A stretch of 64,000 nt of DNA from Casuarina equisetifolia (lineage: Eukaryota > Streptophyta > Magnoliopsida > Fagales > Casuarinaceae): the NCBI GenBank assembly GCA_028551475.1, contig CM052354.1:16949258-17013257 (forward strand), written 5' to 3'. The notes below the pieces were generated by a model, which saw only the letters and a list, made by a program, of their open reading frames with translations, did not search any database and was not told the origin of the DNA. The position numbers were made by a program, and so were the translations under genes. Below, one piece after another: positions 24,939-36,633 of the stretch. The number at the start of each line of letters is the position of its first letter. Positions within the stretch are counted from its first letter, which is position 1.

Positions 24939-26074
24939 AAACTCCTTTTTATCAAACTCACAAAATCTCTTGCTTGCTCCTTACGTCAACCATAGCTACC
25001 ATATAAGCTTTTAGAGCAGACACACATGACCAAGATCGTTTTATTATTTTTCTGATGCATTTTGTTTAGAATTGTCTAGTGAGTTGGAGCTAGAATAAAA
25101 GGAGGAAGCAATTTCGTGGGAGGGGATTTTTGTTGAGAATTATCTGTAACCGATTTGGTAGGTCTTGAGTTCCCTCAAACGAACTTTCTTCAATCCAATT
25201 TCCAAGGTTCCTTTCTCAATCGTGAAAACATTGTTGGATAAATTTGAGTAGTCTATAAGCATGGATAAGTATAGAATTGAAATTTATACTATAGTTTGTG
25301 AAATATATTAAGAAAATATATTATTTACACAATTTGGCTTATGAGTGATTCATTACTAGCATTTTCTCATTCTCTTTGCTTTCTCTATGGATTTCCATAT
25401 CATTAAGACTACTCTTACCTTGTCTTCTTCTTCGTCTTCTTTATAATCTTTTTGTTTAAATTTGATTCTTGTTAACGTAAATTTGGTGAGTAGTATGAAG
25501 TAGTTTGATGAATAAAAAATATGGTGCTTGATATTGAAAGCCTTATATGGTGGTTTAGTTTTTATCAAGATGTCAAGGGAGTTGCTAAAATTCATTGGTT
25601 AGTCTATAAAGTCCTTCACCCAAAGTCTTAAAAGATTTTCAAATAATAACATAAATAAGTTAATATTGAAATAATTATAAAAACCAAATGGGTGTAATTT
25701 TTTTTTAAAAAAGAATTATGTCATTTGATAAATATTATCTACCCTTTTCAATTTACATTTTGTAAAAATGTTATGGTCCTAAAATGATATTAGACTTGCC
25801 ATGTTAGATTTAGGCCTTTTGGCTTAATGGTTGGATTTGTAATATTTAGTATCAAAGTTCAAACCATGAAAGGGCAACCTATGAAAAGGGCTACAGAAAA
25901 ATGCTACTTGCCTTTGGCACTCACTAAAGCCTTTCTCTTTCTCCCTCGTATTCTCCTACTTGGTTGTTGTTTTAGTTTCTATATGTGGTGGTGATTAGGA
26001 GGAGCTTATGGATTGGGAGCAATGCTTGTCGATAATGGTAAAGGCAAAAGTGGACAAACCAAGGATCGTTTATA
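24939..26074. other. AT-rich spacer
   Basis: No gene, repeat pair or domain was recognised between the first Ty3 element and the copia 5' LTR. Confidence 0.5.
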
Positions 26075-26275
26075 TGTTAATGTACATATATTCTATCAAC
26101 CATGTTACCATATTGAAGCCTATAATTAGGCTTAATATTTTGTATTTAATTGTATATATTTACTTTCCTTATTAGCCTAGGTTTTGTCTCCTATAAATGT
26201 ATACTAATACATTGTAATCATTTATCATAATAGAGAAGCACAATTGCTCACTTAAGGTTGTTTATCTTTTCTTAT
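26075..26275 (+). repeat. 5' LTR of the copia element
   Basis: Starts TGTTAATGTAC and aligns with 35983-36184. It contains CCTATAAATGTA as a TATA-like box. It runs directly into integrase coding sequence instead of a primer site, so an internal deletion removed the LTR's last bases, the PBS and gag. Confidence 0.8.
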
Positions 26276-26279
26276 CTTT

Positions 26280-26723
26280 TTAAGTTGGTCCAAATGAATG
26301 TTTTGGGTCTTTAACGGACTCCCACCCATGATGGTGCTCGTTATTTCCTTACCATTGTAGACAACTTCTTTCATACCATTTAGAATTTTCTCCTCCAATT
26401 TAAAAATCAAGTCTTTTCTAAAATCCAACATTTCCTCTCCTTTGTCCATACTCAATTTGGTTCCCTTGCTTGACATGTTTGTTTTGATAATGACTTAGAG
26501 TTCTTCTCTTTGAGTGTTGGTCTTTCCTTTCCTACCTTAGGATCTTGCATGAATCCTCATGTGTTTACATTCCTCAGCAAAATGGAGTGGTTAAGCGCAA
26601 ACACTGATACATACTAGATATGGCTTGAGCCTTAATGTTTCAGGCTAACATTCTTTGCTCCTTTGGGGAAAATGCTTTCTTACTACCACCAACCTTATCA
26701 TCCATCTTCTTTCATGGCCTTAG
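26280..26723 (+). pseudogene. Copia integrase core, left part (split by the Ty3 insertion)
   Basis: Translation with frameshifts gives GARYFLTIVDNFF, VHTQFGS, FDNDLEF and a PQQNGVV-like segment followed by the region leading to LINRLP-like residues. This is the copia integrase core (DD35E, the second Asp lying in FDND). It is cut at 26723 by the Ty3 5' LTR. Confidence 0.75.
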
Positions 26724-27201
26724 TGTTCCAGACCGGTAATACATGCTAAGGGATCTGCCAAGAGAGGACGTGACCTGCTGCCACCCACCTATGTTATGTA
26801 AGGACCTGCTTGTTTAGTTTCCTTGTGTTGGCTCACCCACTTGGGTGGTGCCCATGTTTTGTACCGTCGTTATGTTTTGTTTGCAATTCTGTTGTGATGT
26901 GATGTAAATAGCCTCTTTGTATAGAGTGTGACCCCGTTGGGTGTATAAGAGTTTTTGTCCTATTGCTTGTAACTTGTTTGCCTTGTTGTTAGTAACTTGG
27001 ATGATTCTTTGGTTAAATAAAGATGTACATTCAAACATGTGTTTGTGTGCGCCCTTTATTTTGCCAACTTCTCCACAAGTTGTCTCGGGACTAACCAAAT
27101 TGTCCCATTATGGCTTTTAGCAAGTGTACTGAGAGCGTAGAAGGTTGACCCAAATCTCTGTTGAGACCTAGGTGCCGTATGGATCTACTAAGACTGTGAC
27201 A
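26724..27201 (+). repeat. 5' LTR of Ty3 element 2, 478 bp
   Basis: Runs from TGTTCCAGACCGG to CTGTGACA. It aligns throughout with 33270-33723, except for a stretch of about 24 bp near 26960-26995 that is absent from the 3' copy. Both carry GGTTAAATAAAGATGTAC, a probable polyadenylation signal. Confidence 0.9.
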
Positions 27202-27203
27202 AT

Positions 27204-27216
27204 TGGTATCAGAGCC
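27204..27216 (+). other. Primer-binding site (initiator tRNA-Met)
   Basis: TGGTATCAGAGCC, two bases after the 5' LTR, is the usual plant primer site complementary to the 3' end of initiator tRNA-Met. Confidence 0.9.
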
Positions 27217-27241
27217 AGGTTAGCTCAAGACAGACAGGAGG

Positions 27242-28326
27242 ATGGCGTCTGAAGGTGTAACATATTCACAATGCCTAAAGAAAAGGGTGAAATGCAAGAC
27301 CTCCCCTTCAGACAAGGGGATCTCTCTAGAAGACAAAATCAACATTTTAGAAAAAGATGCCAAGGTATCCAAGACCAAGATTGAAACTTTGCAAAGCAAA
27401 ATTGCAATGTTGACATCCATTGACGACAGACTTGGCTTGGTTGAAAGTTACATTTCTGGTATGGAAGAAAAGATGCTGGAATTTAGAGACAAGCTAGATA
27501 AGCTACAGAGGAGAGCTAACTCCAGTAATGTTACACACAATGACATCCTTAAACCCAAGTGCTACAGTGGCAATCAACATGCCACGGAAGTTGAGGATTT
27601 CATTTGGCTTTTGGAACAATATTTCAAGATGGCCCACGTTATAGACGATCAATTCAAGGTGCAGACTACAGCCTATTATCTTACAGGAATTGCAAACGTG
27701 TGGTGGAGAAAGAAGTGCCAAGAGACAAAGATCGGAAAGAAGAAATCTCCACTTTTTAAGCCTTTAAGAAGGCTTTAAAGAAACAATTTCTGCCAATGAA
27801 CATTCATTGAAGGGCTCATGATACCCTTCACTTCTTGCAACATACGACTACTCTACAAGCGTATGAACAGGTGTTCTCATATACGACCTTGTATCTTAGG
27901 AATATATCAGAGGAAACTCTCTTATACTTCTTCACCGTTGGGCTCCATAAATGGGCTATGGATGAAGAGGAAAAGAGAGATGTACACACATTAAGTCAAG
28001 CCATCTCAATTGTGGAGTCCCTACCAAATCGTAAACCTATTGAATCTGGAAATGGTAGACCACCAGCTTGGGGAGAGAACTTGGGAAATGGTAGTAGCAC
28101 AACCCAATCAACTCAAAATGGTGGAAATAGACCTCCACCAAATCACAATGGTGGGAATGGAAGCATACCAGCATTCAATCAAAATGATGGGGTAAGAAGG
28201 GAGTGCTTTTTTTGTGGTGGACCCCACATCATGAAATACTCCCCAAAAAGGAGATCACTCAACACCATAGAACAACAGTCAACCCAAGTTGAAACTCCAG
28301 CTGAATCCATAGTGGAAAAAGATTAG
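27242..28326 (+). pseudogene. gag of Ty3 element 2, frameshifted
   Basis: An ATG 25 bases after the primer site opens 178 codons (27242-27778). They have a coiled-coil-like lysine/glutamate-rich N-terminal part (DKINILEKDAKVSKT) and then the capsid-like segment with FIWLLEQYFKMAHV and NVWWRKKCQE. After a break the frame resumes at 27835-28326 with an N/G/P-rich linker. A zinc-knuckle relic follows, CFFCGGPHIMKYSPKR, in which the last zinc-binding cysteine is serine. Confidence 0.85.
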
Positions 28327-28335
28327 TCACTAGCT

Positions 28336-30230
28336 TTGCAAGTATTTAACTTGATGAAGAGTGAGGCCTCAATGTCAATTATGAGGTCTCTAATGTATGT
28401 GGAATGCACTATCAATGGCAAGCTCACTAAGGCTATGGTCGATTCAACCATGACCAATAACTTCATCACTCCAAGTGAAGCTAAGAAACTAGGGCTAACG
28501 GTGAGAAAGGATACAGGATCGCTCAAAACAATGAATAGCACACCATGGCCAGTCGTGGGAGTAGCTCATGGAGTCGACTTACATGTTGGCAAGTGGATGG
28601 GAAAGATAGATTTGACTGTAGTGGATATGGATGACTGCAAGTTAGTTCTTAGACTAGACTTTCTTCATATAGCCCATGCATTCCCCTTCCCTACACATAA
28701 CTACTTGTGTATCATTGCTGGGGACATGTCTTGTCTCATCCAGACCTAAGCTATAGGACCAGCACAAAAGAGTCTTTCTGCCATGCAATTGAAGAAAGGC
28801 ATGCGGAAAGGCATGGAGATGTACTTGGTTGTGTTAAAGGAATCGAAGGTGGTGATAGAAGACGAGCTTTCGGAGATCATTGTCAATCTTTTAGAAGAAA
28901 ATGGGGATATGATGCCCTTTGAATTGCCAAAGGAACTGCCACCTCGACGAGAGGTGGATCATGCGATCAAATTGGAGCCAAGAGCTAAGCCACCGACAAA
29001 GGCTCCTTATCGAATGTCCCCACCAAAATTAGAAGAGCTTAGGAAATAGCTAAAGTCCTTACTAGATGCAAGATGCATCTGACCAGCAAAAGCACCATAC
29101 GGCGCACCAGTCCTGTTCCAATCTAAGAAAGATAGGTCACTATGACTCTGCATAGATTATTGAGCATTGAACAAGGTCACCGTCAAGAACAAGTATCCCA
29201 TTCCTCTTATTGGAGACTTGTTTGATCAGTTGGGTCATGCCTGTTACTTTACAAAAGTGGATCTATGATTAGGCTATCACTAGGTTAGAATTGCAGTTGG
29301 GGACAAGCCAAAGACGACCTATGTGACTCGCTATGGCTCATTCGAGTGGTTGGTGATGCCATTCGAATTGACCAACCCTCCAGCCACATTTTGCACCTTG
29401 ATAAATAACTTACTCCAGCCATATCTAGACAAGTTTATGGTCGTCTACCTAGACGACATTGTAGTCTATAGTAACTCACTCGAAGAACATGTAGAACATT
29501 TGAAGATTTTGTTCAAGGTGCTGCATGAAAATCAGTTGTACCTCAAAAGAGAAAAATGCTCGTTTGCTCAAGAAGAAGTACATTTCCTTGGTCATGTAAT
29601 TAAGTAAGGAACTCTCCAGATGGATCCTACAAAGGTAAAAGCTATCCAAGATTAGGAAGCTCCCACTAAAGTTATGAAATTAAGATCTTTCTTAGGTCTA
29701 ATTAACTATGAACGACACTTTATTGTGGGGTTCTCTGCGAGGCCTACACCTTTAACTGAACTACTGAAGAAGTCCAATCCTTGGGATTGGACGGAGGCGT
29801 GTCAATGAGCTTTTAAAGATTTGAAAGCTATGGTGACACAGGAACCAATGTTAATACTACCAGATTTCTCTAAACATTTTGAAATGCACTCCAATGCTTC
29901 TGATTTTGCCATCGGGGGTGTGTTGATGCAAGAAGGTCATCCAATCGCATTCAAAAGTAGAAAGTTAAATGAAGTTGAATGAAGATATACGGTACAAGAA
30001 AAGGGAATGACGGCAATCATCCATTGTCTAAAGACATGGTGTCACTATCTGCTGGTTTCACAGTTCTTAATCCAGATGGACAATGTGGCAACAAGCTTCT
30101 TTCAGTCGTAAAAGAAACTGTCTCCAAAGTAGGCTAGGTGGCAGGGTTTCCTAGCAAAGTTTGATTATGTTATGGAGTACAAGCCTAGGAAAGGCAACGT
30201 AGTGGCTGGCGCTCTCAACAAAAAAAGTGA
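28336..30230 (+). pseudogene. Protease-RT-RNase H of Ty3 element 2
   Basis: The protease region (28336-28749) shows the fold signature but has lost the DSG/DTG active site: KAMVDSTMTNNF reads DST. RT spans about 28900-29800, with stops in its first half. 29323-29607 is open and holds MPFELTN and an intact catalytic YLDDIVVYS. RNase H follows (SNASDFAIGGVL, about 29890-29925) and ends near ADGAL-like residues at about 30200. Multiple stops make it inactive. Confidence 0.85.
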
Positions 30231-30239
30231 GTTAGCTGC

Positions 30240-30666
30240 CATGAGTGTAGCAATAAAGGATACACTACCAATCATAAAAGAAGGTATGGCTCATGATCTA
30301 GTGGCTAAGCAGTTGAAACAACTTATGGACGATGGCAAGACGAAACAATTTTGGTTAAAGGATGGGCTACTATACACAAAAGTAAAGCACTTGTATGTAC
30401 TTAAATGGCAAAATCTCTGTCGCAAATTCATTAGTGAACACCATGACAACAAGTGGGCAGGACATTTGGGGCAACAGAGGACAAGAACACTTCTGGAAGA
30501 TTCATATTTTTAGCCTGACATGCGAGATCAAGTAGAACAGTTTGTGAAGACCTGCCTTGTCTACCAACAGGATAAGCTAGAGAGGAAAGTTCCTGGGGGA
30601 CTGTTGGAGCCGCTACCGATTCTAAGTTGTCCATGGGAGAGTATCTCCATGGATTTCATTACAAAG
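30240..30666 (+). pseudogene. Integrase of Ty3 element 2, left part
   Basis: 30172-30513 includes the zinc-binding start (EHHDNKWAGHLGQQRT) and then, after a stop, CLVYQQDK and ISMDFIT. At 30666 the core is cut by the solo LTR; the same core resumes at 32034 with LPKSD. Confidence 0.8.
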
Positions 30667-32028
30667 TGATAACTCTATTTTTATAGAGTTATTTTACCTA
30701 ATTTAAATAATAAATTCTCTAATGTTTGTGAGAAAATATTTGAATTCCTCTTTATTTACTTAAATTTGTCTTGTTTATGTAGCATAAGGAGGCATGAAGA
30801 AAAAGAACAAGCATGGAGAACCTGGTACTTATTATATGGCAGAAGATGGTCAAATTATCAAGGTGAAGGAAATCAAGATGGGCTTGGGCTTGGGCTTTGG
30901 ATAATTGTTATTAGATTTTATTGTTATTATTTTTTTAAATAATTAGAAAACCTAGTCCTATTAGGAGTCCAAAGCCTAATTAATATAGAAGTCTAAAACC
31001 CAATTGTATTGGGAATCCAAAACCCAATGCTATTAGGATAAGGAGAAAGTTCTAGATCCCATACCCTATATAAAGGAGGAGCCCTGCATAGAAGAGAGGG
31101 GGAAGCAAGAGAGAAAGGAAGTTGCCGCTGAAACCAAGGAGGAAATTGAGCACAACTCAAGAGAGAGGCCAAGAATTCAAGATTTCTTGAAGAGAAGACA
31201 AAAAGGGTGACAGACTTCTTGTTCTTGGATTCAAGATGCATTCTTTGTTTCTTATTATTATTCTTCCTCATTATTTCATTATGTTCTAAACTTCTTTTGT
31301 TAGAGCGAAGATGTAGCCTAACTATGATGATGTGAATCCTATAAGTTTTATGTTTTGCAAGATAGTTTATTTATGTGAGTTATATATTATTATGCTTAAT
31401 GCTTTTAAGTGATTGGCCACCACTTGAATGATTTGATGTGTATGTTAGAGACTGAAAGGTAATAATATGCAATTGCTTCTTATAATATATAACCATGAAT
31501 TAAATATGGATAGACATATACCATGTTATTTGTGTGGCTTTTGGTGATAAGATGATCGAAAGATTTATTGTAAACCAGGAATATTCACAGATCCTAATGC
31601 ATTTGGTTTGTTTCAATTCACATATAGAGATATAGTGAATTAATGAACTAAATAGGTTTACTATACCTAGACATAGGATAGTAAATAAATTAGAAAATTC
31701 TGCCATCACATAGATAATATCATTCTTGCAGGCATAAACTATGGAAATTCATATCTAGTAGTTATGGTGAAATTGGAAGCTCTAACATGTGTCTCATCTT
31801 GATTTTTCTTACTTGGATCCATTTTTAATTAGTATTGAGTTTTCATTTTAGAAATTTTAAATTTTAATTCATCTTCAACAATATTTTAATTTGCTAGATA
31901 AATTTTAGGATTAATTCATCATTAGTACTTAATTAGTTTAGTATTCACCAATCTTCGTGGGACGATATCTTTCTTATCATTATATTACTTGTTCGACATG
32001 TTCACTTGCATTTAAATTTCACCGAACA
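30667..32028 (+). mobile_element. Solo LTR, 1,362 bp, Athila-like, inserted in the Ty3 integrase
   Basis: The block starts TGATAACTCTATTTTTATAG and ends CACCGAACA. It is flanked by the exact 5-bp duplication CAAAG (30662-30666 and 32029-32033). It contains a TATA motif in CCCTATATAAAGGAG (about 31064-31078). Near the 3' end it has an ATCTTCGTGGGACGATATC stretch and GTTCGACATGTTCACTTGCA. From memory, these resemble the 3' ends of Athila-type LTRs. No coding domain is present, so I call it a solo LTR. Confidence 0.82.
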
Positions 32029-32570
32029 CAAAGTTACCAAAGTCAGATGTGTGTAGCTTAATTTTAGTGGTGGTAGACCATTTCTTTAAATATGGGACTT
32101 TCATACTGGCCCCGGTGGAGTGTATTGCTGAAGTCACAGCACACCTCTTTCTGAAGTATGTTGTGAAATATTAAGGTTTACCATGGAACATTGTAAGTGA
32201 TCAAGATCCACGATTCACTAGTCCATTGTGGTGAGAGTTGTTCGACCTCTTGGGCTCAGAATTACAATTCTCTACGTGCTTCCACCCACAGACGATGGGC
32301 AAACAGAAAGGATGAATAGCTTGTTGGAGATGTATCTATAACCTACAGATGAGTGAGTCGACCAATAAGAGCCCTTTTGAGTTGGTGATTGGGCAGCAAC
32401 CCTTGACCCCTTCGACGATTGAAGCAAAGTCATCAGGCCAATGTCTTGGCGCTCATGAATTAGCAAGCTTGTGGGAGAAGAATGTAGACATGGCCAGATC
32501 CTACTTGAACAAGTCTATCAAGAGGATGAAAAAGTGGGCCGATAAGAAGCATAGACCAGTTGACTACAAT
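32029..32570 (+). pseudogene. Integrase of Ty3 element 2, right part
   Basis: Resumes the core at LPKSD, then VVVDHFFKYGTF, VSDQDPRFTSP and FHPQT (the D,D part of the DD35E triad), with frameshifts and stops. 32349-32582 gives SPFELVIGQQP and the region before the C-terminal GPY/F module. Confidence 0.8.
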
Positions 32571-32819
32571 GTTTGGGATTAGGTAATGGTGAAATTCCTC
32601 CCTTATCAGTATAAGGTGTATAGACGAGGGTTTATGTCGAAAGTATGTGGGACCGTTCGAGATTGTGGCGAGAATCGGCAAGGTGGCTTACCAGCTAGAC
32701 CTCCTATATGGCCTCAAGATCTATTTAGTCTTCCATGTGAGTATGTTGAAGTCGTTCCACAGAGATAAGTTGGAGGTGAGATGGAGGTAGTCCAAGCGGG
32801 CTCCCCCGATGATGTTGAA

Positions 32820-33017
32820 GTCGTTTGACAAGGATGTTGAGAGGATCTTGGATGATCGAGTCCTTGACAAAAAGAAAGTCCACCCACGACGTTAGTTCCT
32901 CATCAAGTGGAAAGGCTTACCAATCAGGGAAGCTACTTGGGAGTTTGAAGAAGAACTGTGGCAGTTTAGGAACCTCATTAAAGACTACTTGGCGATTGTA
33001 GAAGCTTCACCGATGTG
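32820..33017 (+). pseudogene. Chromodomain of Ty3 element 2
   Basis: Translation gives VERILDDRVLDKK ... FLIKWKGLPIREATWEFEEE, a textbook chromodomain with its aromatic and W-K-G-L-P positions, broken by one stop before FLIKW. In chromoviruses this C-terminal module helps target integration to marked chromatin. It ends at a TGA about 250 bases before the 3' LTR. Confidence 0.85.
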
Positions 33018-33269
33018 AACGTGTCCCGCAAGGGACCTTCATCATACTAGAGCAACTCATTAAAGTGTCATACAAAGGTGAGACGGAATGGCACACTGAA
33101 GAAGGCCTGGAGCGAATGGAGGAATCTACATCAGGATGCTGCGAAGATGAAGGCCAGCTGGACAAGTACAGGTCAGACATTATGGCCTTAGTCAACAAAG
33201 TGTGTTCAATGAGCCCAACCCCTAATGTGTCCCAACGCCGAGGATGTCGTTGGTTTGAGTGGGGGAGAA

Positions 33270-33723
33270 TGTTCCAAATCGACAGTATGGGCCGAGGGTT
33301 TGCTAACATAGGACATGACCTGTTGCCACCCACCTACGCTATGGAAAGACCTACTCGTTTAGTTTCCTTGTGTTGGGTCACCCACTTGGGTGGTGCCCAT
33401 GTTTTGTACCATCATTATGTTTTGTGTGCAACTCTACTGTGATATGATGTAAATAGCCTCTTTGTATAAAGTGTGACCTCGTTGGGCATATAAGAGTCTT
33501 TGTCTTGTTGCTTGTAACTTGGATGATTCTTTGGTTAAATAAAGATGTACATTCAGACATGTGTTTGTGTGCACCTTTTATTTTGCCAACTTCTCCACAG
33601 GTTGTCTCGGGACTAACCAAATTGTCCCATTATGGCTTTCAGATAGTGTACTAAGAGCATAGAAGGCTGACCCAGATCTCTGTTGAGACCTAGGTGCCAT
33701 ATGGATCTACTAAGACCGTGACA
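33270..33723 (+). repeat. 3' LTR of Ty3 element 2, 454 bp
   Basis: Starts TGTTCCAAATCG after a purine tract (TGAGTGGGGGAGAA, 33256-33269) and ends CCGTGACA. It aligns with 26724-27201 but is 24 bp shorter because of one internal deletion. Confidence 0.9.
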
Positions 33724-35970
33724 TTAGTCCTTTTGCAAAATTATTTGGCGAATCCCTTGTCCTTGATCATCTTCATGTTTTTGGTTGTCGTTACTATGCC
33801 GCCGCCTTAGGTGCTCATGACAAGTTTAGTCCTTAAGCAACCCCTTGCATTTTTGTGGATTACCCTTCTTCTTGGAAAGGTCAACATTTATACTATGTTG
33901 TTGCTTGAAAATTTTTCGTTAGTCATAATGTGCTTTTTCAAAAAACTATTTTTCCTTTTTCCTTATCTTCTCTTCCTTCCTTGCCCCCCGCATTAGACAG
34001 CTTGCCTACCTTGGATTGCTTGTTGGCTTCATCGCCTCCAATTGTCCTAGATCCTGACACATACACTTCCTTCTCCCTCTTAGTGGACCTCCCGAACTTA
34101 CCACCACCTTTCTCCCTATCCACTACTCAACCTATGTCTCTACCCTTTCCTTTAAATACACATGTTGATCTATATGAGCCTTCCTTTAATATCTCGCCAC
34201 TCGTACCTCTTACCCCTCTACCCCTAAGTTCCACTTACCTATCCCTTTGTCATTCCACTCACCTTACCCGCCCCCCATTTTGGACCTCGGATGACTTATG
34301 TCCTACCCTACCTCATTTCTCATGTACCTATCTTTATCTTATCTCTAATTATGTATCCATCCACCAATGTCACCCTCCTTACTAGCATTTTATTGCCTCT
34401 ATCTTTGCTACCTACAAACCTTCTACCTACCAAAAAGCCATCATCGATCCCCATTAGATTACAACCATGGGCATTAAACTCATTGCTCTTGAGGCTAATC
34501 ATACTTGGGATGTGATCCTTTTGCCCTTTGGTTGTCATCCAATTAGATGTAAATGGGTATACAAGATTAAATACTATGTCAATGGTTTAATTGAACATTA
34601 CAAAGGCTAGCTTGTTGCCAAGGGCTTCAACTAGCGTGAAAGCATCAATTTTTAAGGTACATTCTCTCCTATGGTGAAGCATGTCATCATTTGTCTCATT
34701 ATCACCATTGCGGTTGTTCATCACTGGTCATTCTATTAGATAAATGTCCAATACATTCCTTCATGGTGATCTCTCCGAGAAAGTCTATATGTAGCTTCCC
34801 CCCATATTTCACAATTAGAAGGAGTTTCTTATGTGTTAATTATGTAAATCTTTATATGATTTGAAGCAAGCCTCCCACAAAAAATGCCAAGTTTGCTTGA
34901 GCATTGCTTGTGCATGGATTCACTTAATCCTATCATGACTACTCCTTGTTCACCAAAAAGCGAGATAATTCTTTTATGGCTTTATTTATGTTGATGATAT
35001 CTACTTACATGAAATAGTCAAGATGTCATTTTAGACCTCAAGAAATGTATGCATGCCACCTTTTTCATGAAAGACCTTGGTTAGTCAAATTTTTTCCCAG
35101 GTTTAGAGATTGGTTGCTTTCCAAAAGGCATTTCATTAAGTCAATGAAAGTGTGTTTTGAAATTATTCTCTAAAGTAGACTTAGTTGGTTCCAAACCATC
35201 ATTGATCCTCATGGAACAAAATAGAAAGTTTACAAGCATCAAGTATGACGCATGCTCCAAAGAAAAGTTGAATGATCCTCCTCTAGCAAATCCATTAGTC
35301 TACTAAAGGCTAATTGGACAATTGATTTATCTAACCCTCACCCAGCTTGACATTACTTTCCTAATCTAGCTCCTCAACCAACTCATGCATGATCCAAGAC
35401 AATTTCATATGAAACTTTCTTTGAAGGTGATTAGATGCTTCATAAGTTGTTCAAGGCTTGGTGTCATGTTTCCTTTATCTTCATAACTTAAGCTATAGGC
35501 TTATTACAATTATGATTACAACACACGTCCTATAATGAGACGATCCACCACCAGATTTTGCATCATGGTCGAAAATTCATTGATATCATGGCAACCCAAA
35601 AAATAACCCATTATTGCACCATCATCTGTAGAAGCAAAATATCAAGCCATGCAAGTTACCACTTGTGAAATAGCTTGGATCATCGCTCTACTTAAATATT
35701 TTGGTTTTCACATGAAGTGCCCTGCACTATTGTACTATGATAATGAAAAAGCTAAAAAGATCACCACCAATAATATATTCCATGAATGCAAAAAACATAT
35801 TAAGGTTAAATGTCATTATGTCAAAAAAAAACTTCAATAAGGAATCATTACCACACGACATGTATCCACCAAAGAAAAACCTACTGATTTTCTAACAAAG
35901 GCATTTTGCAACAAGCAACATTGACATCTTTTTTCCAAACTTGGAGTATTTGACTTATGCAAATCTTCGA
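33724..35970 (+). pseudogene. Copia integrase C-terminus, hinge, reverse transcriptase and RNase H
   Basis: Begins SPFAKLFGESL, then DHLHVFGCRYY and FVSHNVLFQKTIFPF, the copia integrase end. 33930-34440 is a proline/leucine-rich hinge. RT relics begin with KWVYKIKY near 34545, then LVAKGFN, FSPMVKHV, and KDLG with GLEIG. RNase H ends with SSVEAKYQAMQ and KHIKVKCHYV (35649-35840) and the usual copia terminal segment before the stop at about 35972. Stops and frameshifts are frequent, and the YVDD box region (about 34980-35010) is damaged. Confidence 0.8.
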
Positions 35971-35982
35971 CTTAAGGGGGAG

Positions 35983-36184
35983 TGTTAACATACAGATATT
36001 CTACCAACCATGTTACCATATTGAAACCTATAATTAGGCTCAATATTTTCCATTTAATTGTACATATTCATTTTCCTTATTAGCCTTGGTTTCCTCTCCT
36101 ATAAATGTATTCTAATACATTGTAATAATTTATCATAATAAAGAAACACAATTGCTCACTAAAGGCTATTTTATCTTTCTTACA
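35983..36184 (+). repeat. 3' LTR of the copia element, 202 bp
   Basis: Begins TGTTAACATAC after the polypurine tract and ends CTTACA. It aligns with 26075-26275 at roughly 85% by eye, so the copia insertion is older than the chromovirus at 40-45 kb. Confidence 0.85.
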
Positions 36185-36249
36185 TTACGACATGAAGGGT
36201 TGCAATGTCATGTACCTCAATTAGGATAGAGAAGATCGTAAAATTAATG

Positions 36250-36449
36250 TAAATACTTCTTTCTTCTCTTTCTCTGTTTCCTTTTTCTTTTTCTCTTCTT
36301 AGGCTATGTTGTAGGTTGTTAGCCAAGTATTTTTGTGTCATTGGGAGATTTCTGTGCTTTAGACACCAATGCAATTGATCAAGAAGCAATTCTACACTAC
36401 AATTCAACTCTTTATTTCTTTGATCTTTAAAATATTTTGAAATGTTCAT
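36250..36449 (+). pseudogene. Copy of the PP2C 3' untranslated region
   Basis: This stretch matches 60433-60656, the sequence after the PP2C stop codon, over about 200 bp. Shared blocks include TTGTAGGTTGTTAGCCAAGTA-like and CTTGATCAAGAAGCAA-like words and the end TTTGATCTTTAAA-ATATTTTGAAATGTT. No phosphatase coding sequence precedes it here; the copia 3' LTR lies just 65 bp to the left. Confidence 0.75.
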
Positions 36450-36633
36450 GGCAAAAAGAGTGTGCATTTCATATTTTGTCATTGCATTTTTCTCATAAAT
36501 AAATAGGATCATAGTCATTTTTGTTGTAATAAAGAATCATTCTATTTTTATCCTATTGTTTACTAACTATGCTTCAAATCAAAAAATATGAACTAGGATA
36601 TGGACCATGGGATATTGAAGGTTACTGGCATCT

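Larger units (their letters stand above)
26724..33723 (+). mobile_element. Ty3/gypsy element 2, chromodomain-bearing, nested in the copia integrase
   Basis: This is a full-length 7.0-kb element: 5' LTR 26724-27201, primer-binding site 27204-27216, gag, protease, RT, RNase H, integrase, chromodomain, polypurine tract about 33256-33269 and 3' LTR 33270-33723. It is flanked by TTAG on both sides (26720-26723 and 33724-33727). Pol has many stops. Its integrase is itself interrupted by a solo LTR at 30667-32028. The chromodomain places it among the plant chromoviruses. Confidence 0.92.
26075..36184 (+). mobile_element. Ty1/copia element (outer element of a nested cluster)
   Basis: A 5' LTR (26075-26275) and a 3' LTR (35983-36184) share about 200 bp, starting TGTTAA with the block CAACCATGTTACCATATTG. 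Inside them lie copia integrase, hinge, RT and RNase H in copia order on the plus strand. Gag, protease and the first part of integrase are missing after the 5' LTR. A complete Ty3 element (26724-33723) interrupts the integrase. The reading frame continues across it (HGLS before, SPFAKLFGE after) once one copy of the duplicated TTAG is ignored. A polypurine tract, AAGGGGGAG, lies at about 35974-35982. Confidence 0.85.

Noticed and set aside
33065..33442. 125-codon plus-strand frame near the 3' LTR
   Set aside because: It runs from the non-coding tail of Ty3 element 2 into its LTR and has no homology I recognise.
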